From the NCBI GenBank assembly GCA_047495785.1, contig JBLDXI010000001.1, forward strand, positions 2,542,001 to 2,606,000: a DNA stretch of 64,000 nucleotides, written 5' to 3'. How positions within the stretch are numbered: the stretch's first letter is position 1; each line of letters opens with the position of its first letter. Positions 1 to 10,390 of this stretch are shown in pieces. This DNA is from Lepidodermella squamata (Eukaryota; Gastrotricha). Below the pieces are notes generated by a model. That model was given only the letters and a program-made list of their open reading frames with translations. It was not told the DNA's origin and made no database searches. The translations under genes and the position numbers were made by a program.

Positions 1-323
1 ATCTCATTTATATTGATAATCGCACGCGCACGAGCGCAACTATCACACTCTAACATCACATGAAGGGCGCGATTTTCACTTGACAATAAACACCTTCTTT
101 GCTATTTCCGACTGTCGATCAGTACTACTTGAATAAAGTAGCCACACTTATTGATTTTTTTAGCCATCTTAAAATAATTCTGATAGGAATTTATATAAGA
201 TTTGAGATGACCAGATTTGACAGAAGATATAGTAATGGCGAAAATTCACTTAATCTGACTCCAACCGTCCTATTTTTAGCTCTAAATGATTATGCATTGG
301 TTTTTTTTCATCTCATTATATAG

Positions 324-460
324 AGCCTTTTAACGTGGAAGAAAACGGCCTATTGTGCTGCCCTTATGTACACAGTAGCAATGGGAAAGACATTATGACG
401 ACACTGGCCAAGCTCCTGAATGTGAAATACTCTCGTTTCGAGATTAAGCAGCTGTGCTAA
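324..460 (+). CDS. Possible 3'-terminal exon of an unrecognised gene (partial)
   Basis: An acceptor-like AG at 322-323 opens a frame (phase 1) of about 45 codons that ends at TAA 458-460. The peptide contains the stretches NGLLCCPYVH and NVKYSRFEIKQLC. I do not recognise it. The rest of the gene would lie upstream, partly outside the window, and no joining exon was found in 1-320. It stops only 18 bases before the tetraspanin ATG, so if real the two genes are almost touching. It could also be a chance open frame. Confidence 0.25.
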
Positions 461-478
461 TTTACCAGGTGACAAAAA

Positions 479-2462
479 ATGGCTGACGCTGTGCGATTCG
501 GCTGCGTATTCGCCTCGATGAACGTCCCACTTGCGGTTAGTGGGTCACGATAATAAGCCGTAATTATGAATAATTTCTATTTTTATATAGTTATTCGCAC
601 TCTTTATTTTCGCTCTGGGATTTCTTCCACCTGATAAAAGCGTAAATTTGGTGAGTAATAAATTTAAAAAATTTATTTCTACTTATGCAATTTCCCCAAT
701 TTTTCTCAGTTTCTTGCGAGCGAAGCTCAAATTCGAGCCTTTCAAAATTTATCAATCGACTGGGTTCGTTTGTTTTTTGATTAAATCGCAAATTATACCC
801 TTTTTATAATAGCGAGATGAGGGTATTGTCAGCGAAGTCCGAGCGCTTTCACTCACTTCAATTCTGATCGGCGGAACCTATGCAATATTATCTATTGTGC
901 CCATCGTCGGCTGTTGTTACCTGGCGTCTTTGAGGCGATTTCTTCTACTAGTGAGTTCAATTCTAGCTAGTCTTCTTATTTGATTTTTTTTTCAAAATTT
1001 ACCTCGCTAGTATGTCGTATTTGTGGGCATTCTACTCCTTGCCCTAGTCGCGCTGACATTTTTCCTCGGAGCCGGTCAGCAGTGGGTGTTTTCAATGTTG
1101 CGGACATCTATGCGCAGCGGTTATGAGACGAATAACTCGACTCGCGACGCTACCAGCATGCTGTGGAACACCGTTCAGTTCACGCTGCAGTGCTGCGGCT
1201 ACGACGGCGGTCTTGATTACAGCAACAAAATTACCGGTACTCTCAAAATCGACGAGAGCGAACTTATCATTCCTCGCAATAAATCGGTTTGCTATTTATC
1301 AATTGAATTAAATTTTAAATTGATTTTTATGTGGAGTTTCTGTCGGCTTCTTGGAAAATCCGAATAGGCCAGAATGGCTCCCAGAGAAAATTGCTGAATT
1401 TTGCCTACAAGGCTGAACCTATTTGTAAACCTTGGCAACAAACAAAAATTAATTTCGAAGAACAAAAATTTTCGAATAATTTTGTTAAATCTTGATCACT
1501 TCGCTTCAGAAAATAATAGAGAATTTTTACATGGTCAATTATTTTCGATTTATTTAATTAATTTTAATTAATTTTCCCGAAATTTTGAAAATTGGGCGAA
1601 TTAATTGTTAAAAATTTGGTACAGCTGGTCAAATTCTGGTCAAATTTAGCAAATTTGTTCCGAATTTTGTTTGGTTTCGCAAACAAATGTTCTGGTTAAT
1701 TCGTTTCTTTTTAATAGCTTGCCTTGATCATTCCGCCTAGCTGTTGTACGCCAGACGCGTTAACGGCGCCGATAATTCCTTACAAGCCTGGTAACGCTAT
1801 GCATCCACTCGTTCAATGCGTGTTCTATACGTCAAGTTACTATTCAAACTTTCACATTGTAAGTTCGAACATCTTTCTCACTTCGAAATGATTTTTCAAG
1901 CGATCCTCTAAAATACAGGCCTGCTCTGATAAATTTTGGCCTTTTGCAATGACCATGTTCGCAATTACGATGGCTAGTTGTTGGTAAGCTTGACATCTCT
2001 CTTATCAATTAAAAAAATCTTAAAAAATAATAATTTTAAGGAGGATTTTTTCAGTTTCTTTAAAGGTTTTTATTGATACTACGGATTTTATTTGCTAGGT
2101 ATTTATTGTTCCTTCTTGCCATGGCAACGCATGCCCTGACAGACCAGAGCGTGCCCGAAAACTTGGAGGGCAGCCACAGGCCGAACAATCGCGCCGATTC
2201 GAACGACATGCGAAGTCACGACAGTTTCCGGAAACGCTTGTCAAAACGGCTGTCTCAACGATTCAAACTCGGCGGCACGGACAACCCGCGAGCTTCTTAC
2301 ATCGACGCACAGCGGCCGGGTCACGCTAGCGAGGTCAGCCGGCTGCGTGACATGGACTCGGAACCTATCGATCCTCACCCGATGTCATCGGTCATGAAAA
2401 AGCAAGGTGTCGATAGGGAAAATTCGAGTCAGAAGGCTGCTGGTATTCATTGGTCAGATTGA
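479..2462 (+). CDS. Tetraspanin, seven exons, about 366 residues
   Basis: Tetraspanins are four-pass membrane organisers of surface protein complexes. Exons read 479-535, 591-650, 813-950, 1011-1286, 1718-1858, 1919-1983 and 2099-2462, and all junctions close in phase. Order seen: TM1 split over exons 1-2 (FALFIFALGF), TM2 in exon 3 (IGGTYAILSIVPIVGCCYLA), TM3 in exon 4 (VVFVGILLLALVALTFFLGA), then a large extracellular loop with the diagnostic C-C-G (LQCCGYDG), P-P-S-C-C and a later Cys, then TM4 over exons 6-7 ending in LLFLLAMA. The cytoplasmic tail is about 110 residues, polar and basic (SFRKRLSKRLSQRFK), much longer than the usual 10-20. The 430-base intron 4 is AT-rich; the other introns are short. 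An AATAAA-like signal lies near 2535. The family call is firm; the start is the only in-frame ATG that gives a TM1. Confidence 0.9.
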
Positions 2463-3248
2463 GATGACATTGCATTGAACGCAAATATGTGAGTGTGGTG
2501 ATGAAAATGAACGCGAGATCGACTTGAGAAACGGAAAATAAAATCTTTGACTGCGACTACTACTATATGCTTCTAATGAAGGGAGGGAGACATTCACAGG
2601 AAGTATCTCTGTCCCGAATCGGAACATTTTTTGCTCATTTGCCAGAACAGACTTGTGCGCGCGAGACAGATCAAACCACCTCAAATGATATTGAACATTG
2701 TCTTCAAATTCGAAGGACTTTCGAAGGATTTAGTTTTTATAAGTAGGCTAAAATAAAAATGAAAGAGCCTTCGCTCAACAATCACCCAGTCCATGGTGAA
2801 TAAGATTCCGAAGCTGTGTTGTCACGATTATGTCAAAGCAGGATGGCGCTGTAAAAATAGGCGGAATGTTCAACAGGAACTGAAAGAGAAGGCGCATGTT
2901 CAGACCTTCAGAAATCACTTCAAAATTGTGCATCCAAAAGGCTTCAATTTGCGGCACAACGTTCATTTAATCCGTGTTGGGAAGTCATTTAGCGATGATG
3001 AATACTCTGCATCGGGGACTGATTTCCTTAACGCCCATGAGTGTCTAACGTTATTCCGGACTATGTTCAAGCTTCCCACTTGTCGGAAGTCATGCCTTTT
3101 ACCACCTTGGAGTGTTAGTCAGTGTAACATGACTCTTTGCCCTTGAGTTAATAATTTGACACCCATTGAGCAAGACCTGGGAAGGATCATCACATTTGAC
3201 CAGATCTTTATTTTTCTGAGAAGCAAAAAAAGAACCAAAATATCGAAA
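2463..3248. other. Intergenic, 3' UTR of tetraspanin then duplicated upstream region of receptor 1
   Basis: No gene seen. From about 2740 on the sequence is related to the segment upstream of receptor 2 (10685-11187), with many indels between the copies. A 117-codon open frame at 2793-3146 is broken in the second copy, so it does not look coding. Confidence 0.6.
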
Positions 3249-5564
3249 ATGATGCCTAGACAAAACTTTGTCTTACTCACGTTGGCTACTATAGTGTTAG
3301 CCGTCAACTCGCAAACCAAACCGTATCGACTGAAAATGCTATTCCTCTCCGCTGTTCAAGGCATCGAGGCCAAGCAACTCCGAGCATCCTTTCTAGCAAT
3401 GCAGCTCGCCGTCGATCGCGTCAACAATCGAAGCGACATTCTGCCAGACTACCACATCGAAGCCGTTCACCGTGAAGAGTTTGTCGGCCAATTGGCTCCG
3501 AAAGAGACCGTCCTCTTCAGCCGAGAGTTCGACGGAACAGGGCTGAATGGTTATGAATCTCCTATAGTTGTCGGCCCGGCGTTCTCTGCTGGTTGTCGAG
3601 CTCTGGGTCGCTTCGCTGGCTACGTCGACAAGGTCGCTATAAGCACGGTGTGTGTTGGTCCATTTTTAGCGGATCATTACCTATTCCCTAACCTCTACCT
3701 GCGACTACCCACCTACAAAACCACGGCGTTCACTATTCTCAAGTTCATCAGAGATATCGGGAAATGGAACAGGATTGGGCTATTCGCGTTTATGGGGAGC
3801 ATAAATGAATATGGAACTGCAATGCTGCTTCACGACCAGGCTGTTGCAAATGGCTTTGAAATCGCGGTTTTTCACGTGTTTTTCGGTAATGCAAGCGTCA
3901 TAAACGTAACCCCTGAAGACGTGGCAGTTGTTAAGAACTCAGGAGCTAGGGTGATTGTACTTTCAATCACTAGTAATGTTCATCTAGTTCGCTTTCTTTG
4001 CTATGCCTACCAACAAGGAATGCGAGGGCCACGTTACGTTTTCACGGCCCTGATAACTTCTATTACCATCGACAACACGTTGGCCCCGGGTTGCTTGCAA
4101 GAGGAGTTGATAGCCCAGGTTAGACAGACAGCAACTCCAGCCACTGCAGATGCGGCTCTGATCACCTCTTACGTGATTTACGACTCGTTTTTAACGGCAT
4201 TCGCCGCACTCCACAACACTGAGCTGCGTCTGAAGTCGGAGTACAACTTGACTCTTCGCGACTACCACTTCAACCCCACCCTAGTCGCTAAAGTTGCGAA
4301 TGAATCTGTTCTGTCATCTGAGTTTATCGGAATGAGGATTGGAAAGTCGGCCTACAGTTCTTCTGGCTCTCCTATGGGGGATATACAAACTGTAACTATA
4401 TGGACCCCAGAAGGTAGCCGAGACTTGATTCACATCCGTCAGAAGCTTGACAGAAGGCTCTCAGAATTTGACCTCGACAGCTACGAATTTCGAATTCTCC
4501 GACCTGTTTCATGGCCGCTCGGAGCTCCACCTCGAGATCGACATCTCATTCTTAGAAATGAGCTACACGTTTCGACGACAACTCTAGGCGTGTGCTGGTT
4601 TCTGATTATCGTAACCACAGTGATTCAAGCAGGTTCAATAGTCGCTATTGCATTGAATAGGCCGAGAAAGGTTTACTTCAAATTTTCAAAGATTTTCGGC
4701 TTGATTGGCTGTTTGATTATGAACGCCTCATCAGGGGCTTTTACCATTGATAGGGGGCTAGATAGCGCAGGCCTCGCAACGGCTTGTTTCTTCCTCCTCG
4801 GGATTGGAATTTCCATTGTCTTCAGCTTGATAGCCACCCGGTTGATCAGTATAAATTTCTTTGTTAAAAAAGCGATTCTGTCACATTCGCAACAGCTTCT
4901 AAACAACTCACCGTGGATGTTTAATCAAAATTCAGGTGAATCGCAATTAAGGAATATGTCGAAAAGTCCTATCAGCATGTATCCGAAACTGGTTCTATCT
5001 TTTACAAATCAGAGTTGGAGAACGTTTGATAAGCAAACCAGCATAGGAGCGGCTTCTTTCGCTGTAGTCAACCTGGGCATCCTAGTAGGCTGGGCGGTTA
5101 CAAATGGAATGTTTTGCGCTTATCGTCTAGCATCTGTGCCGTCATACGATGACAAGTTGGACGCTATGACAGAAACTTGGTTCGTCCAATGCGCGATAAC
5201 ACCTGAATTCACGACGATTAGCTGGTCTTTGCTTGGGGTTGTGGCAGGGATCGAATTCCTCCTTATAGTCATCGGTCTATTAGACGCGTTTCACTTGAGG
5301 CAGATAAAAGGAGTACCAGCGAATTGCCATGAGTTTCTCCCCTGCTGTTTGTCAGTTATCGCAGGGGGTACTCTGCTGCCAGCTTCGATTTTAATCGCCA
5401 TAACTGTGCAGTCAGACCCGATTAAGCAGCAAGAAGCTATTGCGTTTGTTATCATCACTGTCTCAGCAATTTTATCTGTGCTTTGGATCTATCCTGGATT
5501 CTTGAAGTCGAGAAGGCCACCAGCAGTTCCAGTATCTAATGCCAAACTAGCTGCCAGCTCATGA
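3249..5564 (+). CDS. Class C GPCR, GABA-B-like, copy 1 (771 residues, internal 34-residue loss)
   Basis: Predicted plasma-membrane receptor: signal peptide (MMPRQNFVLLTLATIVLAVN), an extracellular ligand-binding domain of the ANF-receptor/periplasmic-binding type (about 30-400), then seven membrane segments (about 440-760) in the class C pattern. TM1 starts at LGVCWFLIIVTTVIQAG, TM3 carries LLGIGISIVFSLIATRL, and TM7 ends VLWIYPGFLK. Short intracellular loops fit the GABA-B branch better than the metabotropic glutamate branch; no cysteine-rich linker separates the two domains. The gene is intronless. The start is set at ATG 3249 because the paralogue at 11188 starts at the same place; the frame is open upstream to 3156 without ATG. 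Compared with the paralogue it lacks 102 bases (34 codons) after QVRQT in the binding domain, with the frame kept, so ligand binding may be altered. No stop or frameshift is present. Confidence 0.85.
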   Translation: MMPRQNFVLLTLATIVLAVNSQTKPYRLKMLFLSAVQGIEAKQLRASFLAMQLAVDRVNNRSDILPDYHIEAVHREEFVGQLAPKETVLFSREFDGTGLNGYESPIVVGPAFSAGCRALGRFAGYVDKVAISTVCVGPFLADHYLFPNLYLRLPTYKTTAFTILKFIRDIGKWNRIGLFAFMGSINEYGTAMLLHDQAVANGFEIAVFHVFFGNASVINVTPEDVAVVKNSGARVIVLSITSNVHLVRFLCYAYQQGMRGPRYVFTALITSITIDNTLAPGCLQEELIAQVRQTATPATADAALITSYVIYDSFLTAFAALHNTELRLKSEYNLTLRDYHFNPTLVAKVANESVLSSEFIGMRIGKSAYSSSGSPMGDIQTVTIWTPEGSRDLIHIRQKLDRRLSEFDLDSYEFRILRPVSWPLGAPPRDRHLILRNELHVSTTTLGVCWFLIIVTTVIQAGSIVAIALNRPRKVYFKFSKIFGLIGCLIMNASSGAFTIDRGLDSAGLATACFFLLGIGISIVFSLIATRLISINFFVKKAILSHSQQLLNNSPWMFNQNSGESQLRNMSKSPISMYPKLVLSFTNQSWRTFDKQTSIGAASFAVVNLGILVGWAVTNGMFCAYRLASVPSYDDKLDAMTETWFVQCAITPEFTTISWSLLGVVAGIEFLLIVIGLLDAFHLRQIKGVPANCHEFLPCCLSVIAGGTLLPASILIAITVQSDPIKQQEAIAFVIITVSAILSVLWIYPGFLKSRRPPAVPVSNAKLAASS

Positions 5565-5700
5565 ATAAGCCGCTTCATAAAAAAATAACTTATTTTGTAA
5601 TTTATTTTTCGGTAAACCGATTTCTGGAACTAATTTTTATAGATTTGTAATGCCTCATCGCTCATTGTAAGTAACAAATAATACATTGCTAATTAGTAAC

Positions 5701-5783
5701 TTGATTCAGTATTTTAATATAGACATCCGTTAATATAGAAATCCATTGGCCAAATAAGAGGGCACTGCTTTCTCAATTTTTCA
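5701..5783 (-). pseudogene. Remnant of the 3' end of a glycosyltransferase-like gene (B-type)
   Basis: This stretch matches the last codons and 3' end of gene B (13727-13805): the shared words TTGATTCAGTA and CCATTGGCCAAATA occur in the same order. Only about 60 bases of coding sequence remain, with an extra insertion (taatatag), so it is non-functional. Confidence 0.6.
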
Positions 5784-6205
5784 ATTGTTTTCTAGGATGC
5801 TAACTTTTGGGAAAAAATAATGTGGCATGAAGTAGAGGTCGCTGATTTGGATAATACTATCAACCGGCTTCTTCGCATTGTTGATTTTTTACTTGCGACG
5901 ATTTACAACCAAGCCATTTAAAATCCGGGCCACCACGGCTATGTAGCTCAGAGGAAATTGAGCTACATTAACAATCCTATGCTATGTGATTGTTCTGAAA
6001 AATGGCCAGATGTCTATTTGCTTGGGACAGTTCTGCCAGACGAAGACGGGAGATGGGAATGGGAAAATCTCCTCCTTCGATCTCTGTCTCTTTTCTGGCC
6101 GAAGCAGCACCTGAAACTTCCCGCTGTGACTGATGGAGAAGGATACCGGGATCTAAGCTCAATATAACGGCATTCGGTATCGGATTGAATGCGAGGGCAA
6201 TATTT
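5784..6205 (+). pseudogene. Truncated glycosyltransferase-like pseudogene (C-type exon 1)
   Basis: Closely matches the 5' part of gene C (15940-16360): start region, membrane anchor, then the SEKWPDV...LPDEDGRWEWENLLLRSL segment read at 5995-6110. It is broken by a 5-base insertion (about 5928, AAATCCGGGCCACC against AAATCCACC), a 1-base deletion near 6141 (GGAGAAGGATACC against GGAGAAGGAATACC), and truncation: the match ends near 6205, inside the left arm of the inverted repeat. All catalytic motifs, including D-T-D-A, are missing. Confidence 0.8.
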
Positions 6206-6399
6206 GAAAGTAACCCTTTAACATCTTTGCGCGCGGTTTTAAAGTTGTTAAAAATCAGGAATTGGCTCATGCGCATCAGGTGAATTATTTTTAACAACTT
6301 TAAAACCGCGCGCAAAGATGTTAAAGGGTTACTTTCAAATATTGCCCTCGCATTCAATCCGATACCGAATGCCGTTATATTGAGCTTAGATCCCGGTAT
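6143..6399. repeat. Perfect inverted repeat: two 113-bp arms, 31-base loop
   Basis: Arms are 6143-6255 and 6287-6399, with loop 6256-6286. I aligned the two arms base by base and saw no mismatch. The outer ~60 bases of each arm derive from the glycosyltransferase pseudogene (ATACCGGGATCTAAGCTC...); the inner ~50 bases (around TTTGCGCGCGGTTTTAAAG) are of unknown origin. Transcription in either direction would give a long hairpin RNA. The LINE begins about 20 bases downstream. Confidence 0.95.
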
Positions 6400-6420
6400 A
6401 TAAATTTTACTTGGTTTACG

Positions 6421-9400
6421 ATGGGCCGTGGTGGTCGCGGCGGTCGCTCGGGCTCAGTGAGAGCCCCCAGTCAGCACCAGGTCGGCGGAAAAACAGGTCC
6501 CAACTCAAGCTGATCTCGGCACGTGGCTCTCAGGAAATGGAAAGGAAAGCAAGCAACCGTCTTCGAATACTGCTGATACAAGGGAAACATTCGAATACAA
6601 GGCAAACACAAAGCTGCGTCTGATTCGGCAACCGAAGCCGGTCGGAAACGCGAGGCCCGACAACGCTCGGATGATAATTCACTAACCAGCAATTCACCAC
6701 CGGTGAAAACCGGAATGGCCGTAGACCATACACCTTTTGCTATGGTACTATCAAAAAAGAAGAACAAGAATCCGCAGCAAGGTGGAAAAGAACAGGAACA
6801 ACAGGCCGCCAATATGCAGCAAGAAGTGGAAGAGTCAGCAAGCACAAGCGATTTCGCCTTCAGAATAATGATGACGCCAAAACACGAGAAAAGTTAACTG
6901 TCGCGATCGACGGATTCGACCCTGAGAAGTATGACAACACCGTCGTAGGCATCGCACTCGTCGACAAAATGCACGACAAAAGCAGTGTACCCGATGAGAT
7001 ATCCTGGACACGCCGAAACAGCCGGTTTACACGGTAGCTCCGCTGCCGGAGAAGAGCGCATTGCCGGTTTTACCAGTACAGAAAGCCGAGAAGCCCTCGC
7101 AACCACTACCCCAACAACCCCCGCAACAGCAGCCATCGGTCTCGCTGGAGAACCTGGTAGACAAGCTTTTTAACTCTGTGGCCTTCCAAATGAGGTTGGC
7201 TAACATCGTCGCGGAAGCCATCAGCAAAGCGGTGGCTCGGCACTATAGCATGTTTTGTCAAGGCACGGTCGCGCAACAGCACTCCACGAGCAGCCGCGCG
7301 GCAAAGTGCTGGCATTCCGCTGGCTATAGGAGGCGCAAGCTGCGATTCTGCATCAGGCGGCGACGACTGGGGCGATGGTTCCGGCTCGCTCTCTACAACA
7401 TCAGCGTCTCGTCCTTCTCAAACAAACTAAAAGTACAAACGAAAAACACTGAGATGATAATAACCATGGCGGAGTCGCCATTTTAGTAAGAAACAACATC
7501 CGTATCTTAGATGAAATGTATTCTTACTCCACTGCAGCCAGTGAATGGCTTGCCCTGTGGGTACTGGTAGTCGGGCAAAGAACTCATTTTAGCTACTCAG
7601 GGCCGGAATAACCCTCCGGCGGCCCCTGGGCTCTTGACGTTTGGCGGCCCCAATTTTTTGTAAATTTCTGAAAAGACGATAAAATTTCAATTTTTAATTT
7701 TAGAACACTCGCCAAGCTATAGTGGATCACTATTGTTGGTTTTATGCAGTGTTTTCCTCAAGACATTGATTGCTGTTTAAACCATATATAAAATCAGATA
7801 TGCTTACATTTTTCAACATTTTTCAGTGGGGAAAGGGAACGCTGAGGTGGGCGCTTTCAGTCTAAGCCACTATTATAGCTAGAGCTATATAGTAAACGCT
7901 CAAAGATCAATTCGATGGAAAGCTCTTTAAAGGCAAACCGCGCATCTTGTTTCGGCGAATTTTAATGTCACTATTTATGGTTAATTTTTTTACCGCAAGC
8001 GAAGCGAGCTTTAGCTGACGATATTTCTTATGATTTTGAGGTAGAAACGGTCTAAAAATTTGAAACATAAACAATTTCCCATTTTTTTGCGCTCGTGAAC
8101 TACCTCAATCTAGTTTGATCTATACCAAATAATAGTATCTGCGTAAACGTGGAAACTCGGATTTTACATACTATTAAAGTCAAACAATGAGTGGCATAAA
8201 ATTGGATTCGTCAGAAATGCCACAGATTTGGCGAATTAGGTTCCTAAAAGCTAAAAGGTATCGAATAATGAAGGGCGAGCGAAGCGAGCAAAATCTTTGA
8301 TTATTTAGCTTCTCATTAAGCTAAACATTTCCAATGGCCGCAGCTATTAAACTTGGGCGTCTCGAATTGTATGAGTATGTAAAAATTGACTTTTCAGTCG
8401 ACGCTGGCGGCCCTTTTTGACTGGCGGCCCCTGGGCTCCAGCCCTCCAAGCCCATGCGTTAATCCGGCCCTGTAGCTACTGGCTACCGGTCACCAAGCGA
8501 GGAGCTGGATCTCTCCTGTTTAGACCACTCTAGGTGGTCTATTTTTTAAAAAACCGATTACAAACTGGAGGTAAAGGCCAAAACGCCGCTGGAGCAGCAT
8601 TGGCCTACTGGCTGGATGCGGAAGGACACTGTATGCTAAGCACCGGTGGAGCCACTCACTTCTCCCCTGATAAGGTAAGACGAGCAATAGATGGTTTGGC
8701 TCTCGAACACCGAGGGTCGTGAATTAATGGCCTCTGAACCGCCAGTGCATGCGAATTACGGAAGCGACCACAAGGCCATCCGGATCGAATTAGAAGTTAC
8801 AATTATCTCCACTCGATCAAAGCCGTCGTCGGACGAGCAACGCTTCAACTTCAATCATGCAAACTGGGCTAAGTTTAGCAAGCGCTTAAGCTTTTGGCTT
8901 CGTAAACTCGCCGAGCTCGTGATCCCGAAGCCAGGCGAACCTCCCACATCAGTGGATCGTGGAAGCGATAAAACGGGCGATGACAGAAACGATTCCAATC
9001 TGTAAAGCCAGCGAAGTTGGAAACTGACAAAGCCGATTGCCACAGCGCTGCAACAACGAAGCCAACTCCAGCAGCTTCATTCACAAACAGAGAGTGGCTA
9101 CGTCGAAACCGCCCTGAATGCTATCACAAAGAAAATTTCGAATCTGGTCGGTAAAGAAAACCGCAAAGATTGCGAGCGCTGTCTCCGAGCGATGGCTGAC
9201 CCCAGAGCAGCGTGGTCCGCGGCCTCGAAACTGTTGAACAAAAAGAAGTGCAGGCGCAAGCCTGAAAACTGGGAACGGTAAATGCATCACTGACAGCAAG
9301 GCAAAAGCGGAGCTCATCGCCAAAACGTTCGCCAAAGTAGTGTCGGCACCTGCTGATACATCAGCTTCGAACACAGATCGCGATTTCTGGCATGCCGTGG

Positions 9401-10390
9401 ATGATGCGGTCGAATCTAACCCTGCTACAAAGCCTATATACATTCCAGACAAGCCGAGCGATATACATTCAATATACATTCCCCATTCCCCGAATCTTCT
9501 ATTAAAGCATTGTTTAAGAAGCTGAAGTCGTTTAAAGCTCCAGGCCACGATGAAATTTCGAACATCGTCAAAAAAATGGTGGTCCAAGCCTCGCCTCTCA
9601 CCTGCGTAGACTCTATGAACTGAGCCTGAATTGCGGCTACGTTCACAAGAGCTGGGAAATCCCCATTGTCGACGACGCACTAAAATGGGCGTACGGCAAG
9701 TCGCTGCTCGACTGTACCCGCCGAATTCAAGCACAGCTAGATGTCACAGTCGGATGATGCCGGCGATGGCGATTGATTTTAAACCTCGAAAAATGCGAGG
9801 TCATGCTTTTTGGAAATTATAACAGCATACCCTCGACCTCGCTGAAGATCGGAAATCGAATGATAACACATAAGTTCTCAATTAAGTACCTAGGCATTAC
9901 GCTGTCCGCACGCATCAGCTCGGAGTCTCACATCTCCAACATATCCGCGAAGTGCCGGCTGAGAGCCGGCGCCCTACGAGGCATCATGGCACGTAGATTT
10001 TACCGCAGCGACTAGGACTCATGTTTCAGAAATCGATGTCCGCAAGCCTAGCAACGTACAGCTCGCCAGCGTGGGCATGTCAACCCAAGTCAACTATCAA
10101 CAGACTGTTTCAAATTCAGGCGACTTCGTGCTGCTCTCGATCTGCCTTATGACGCCGATTCCATTAGCACTTTATTTCTGGCTGATGTCCCTTCAATGGA
10201 AGACATTTTCACTGAACTTCTGGAACGCCAACGCTGCCTGACTGCTTGTGATGTAATGGCCGACTATTTTAAATACTTAGCTTCACGATCTTTCGATATC
10301 TTCGGCCATAAGACCATGAACGATCACTCTCCCGCATGGCGCATCCGCCACGTCGAAACAATCCCAATTATGCCTCCGCGCAAAAATATT
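6421..10390 (+). mobile_element. Degenerate non-LTR retrotransposon (jockey-like LINE), interrupted by a hAT element
   Basis: Decayed copy with stops and frameshifts throughout. The 5' part (6421-7300) looks like ORF1: it starts MGRGGRGGRSGS and later has a Gln/Pro-rich stretch. Endonuclease pieces follow: NHGGVAILVRNNIRILDEM at about 7465, WLDAEGHCMLSTGG with THFS at about 8605-8665, and NYGSDHKAIRIELE at about 8755. Reverse-transcriptase pieces: LKSFKAPGHDEIS at about 9522, then LNLEKCEVMLFG and KYLGITLSARISSESH at 9776-9925, and a C-terminal YSSPAWACQ-like stretch near 10060. The order EN then RT and these motifs fit the jockey/I group. No poly-A tail or target-site duplication could be fixed, so the ends are approximate. 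Confidence 0.8.
7598..8472. mobile_element. Non-autonomous hAT-type DNA transposon inside the LINE
   Basis: 875 bp bounded by an exact 8-bp target-site duplication TAGCTACT (7590-7597 and 8473-8480). Terminal inverted repeats are CAGGGCCGGAATAACC on the left and CAGGGCCGGATTAACG (reverse complement) on the right, 14 of 16 matching. The word GGCGGCCCCTGGGCTC lies near both ends in direct orientation. The interior is AT-rich with no transposase frame. 8-bp duplication plus CAGGG termini are typical of hAT elements. Removing the insert rejoins the LINE endonuclease reading frame around HFSY-WLPV. Confidence 0.85.

Larger units (their letters stand above)
2740..5790 (+). repeat. Segmental duplication, copy 1
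   Basis: Homologous to about 10685-13805. The shared unit has about 450 bases upstream, the whole receptor gene, the 3' flank and the last ~60 bases of a convergent glycosyltransferase gene (motif CCATTGGCCAAATA at about 5742, equal to the 3' end of gene B). Coding parts are nearly identical by eye; flanks carry small indels. After about 5784 copy 1 jumps to sequence matching gene C (15897 onward). Confidence 0.85.

Noticed and set aside
324-345. Similarity of TAGAGCCTTTTAACG to the EPFNC start of glycosyltransferase exon 2
   Set aside because: Only about 12 bases agree; the downstream peptide (VEENGLLCCPYVH) has nothing in common with the family.
2793-3146. 117-codon open frame upstream of receptor 1
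   Set aside because: The homologous stretch upstream of receptor 2 has indels that break the frame, so it is not conserved as coding.
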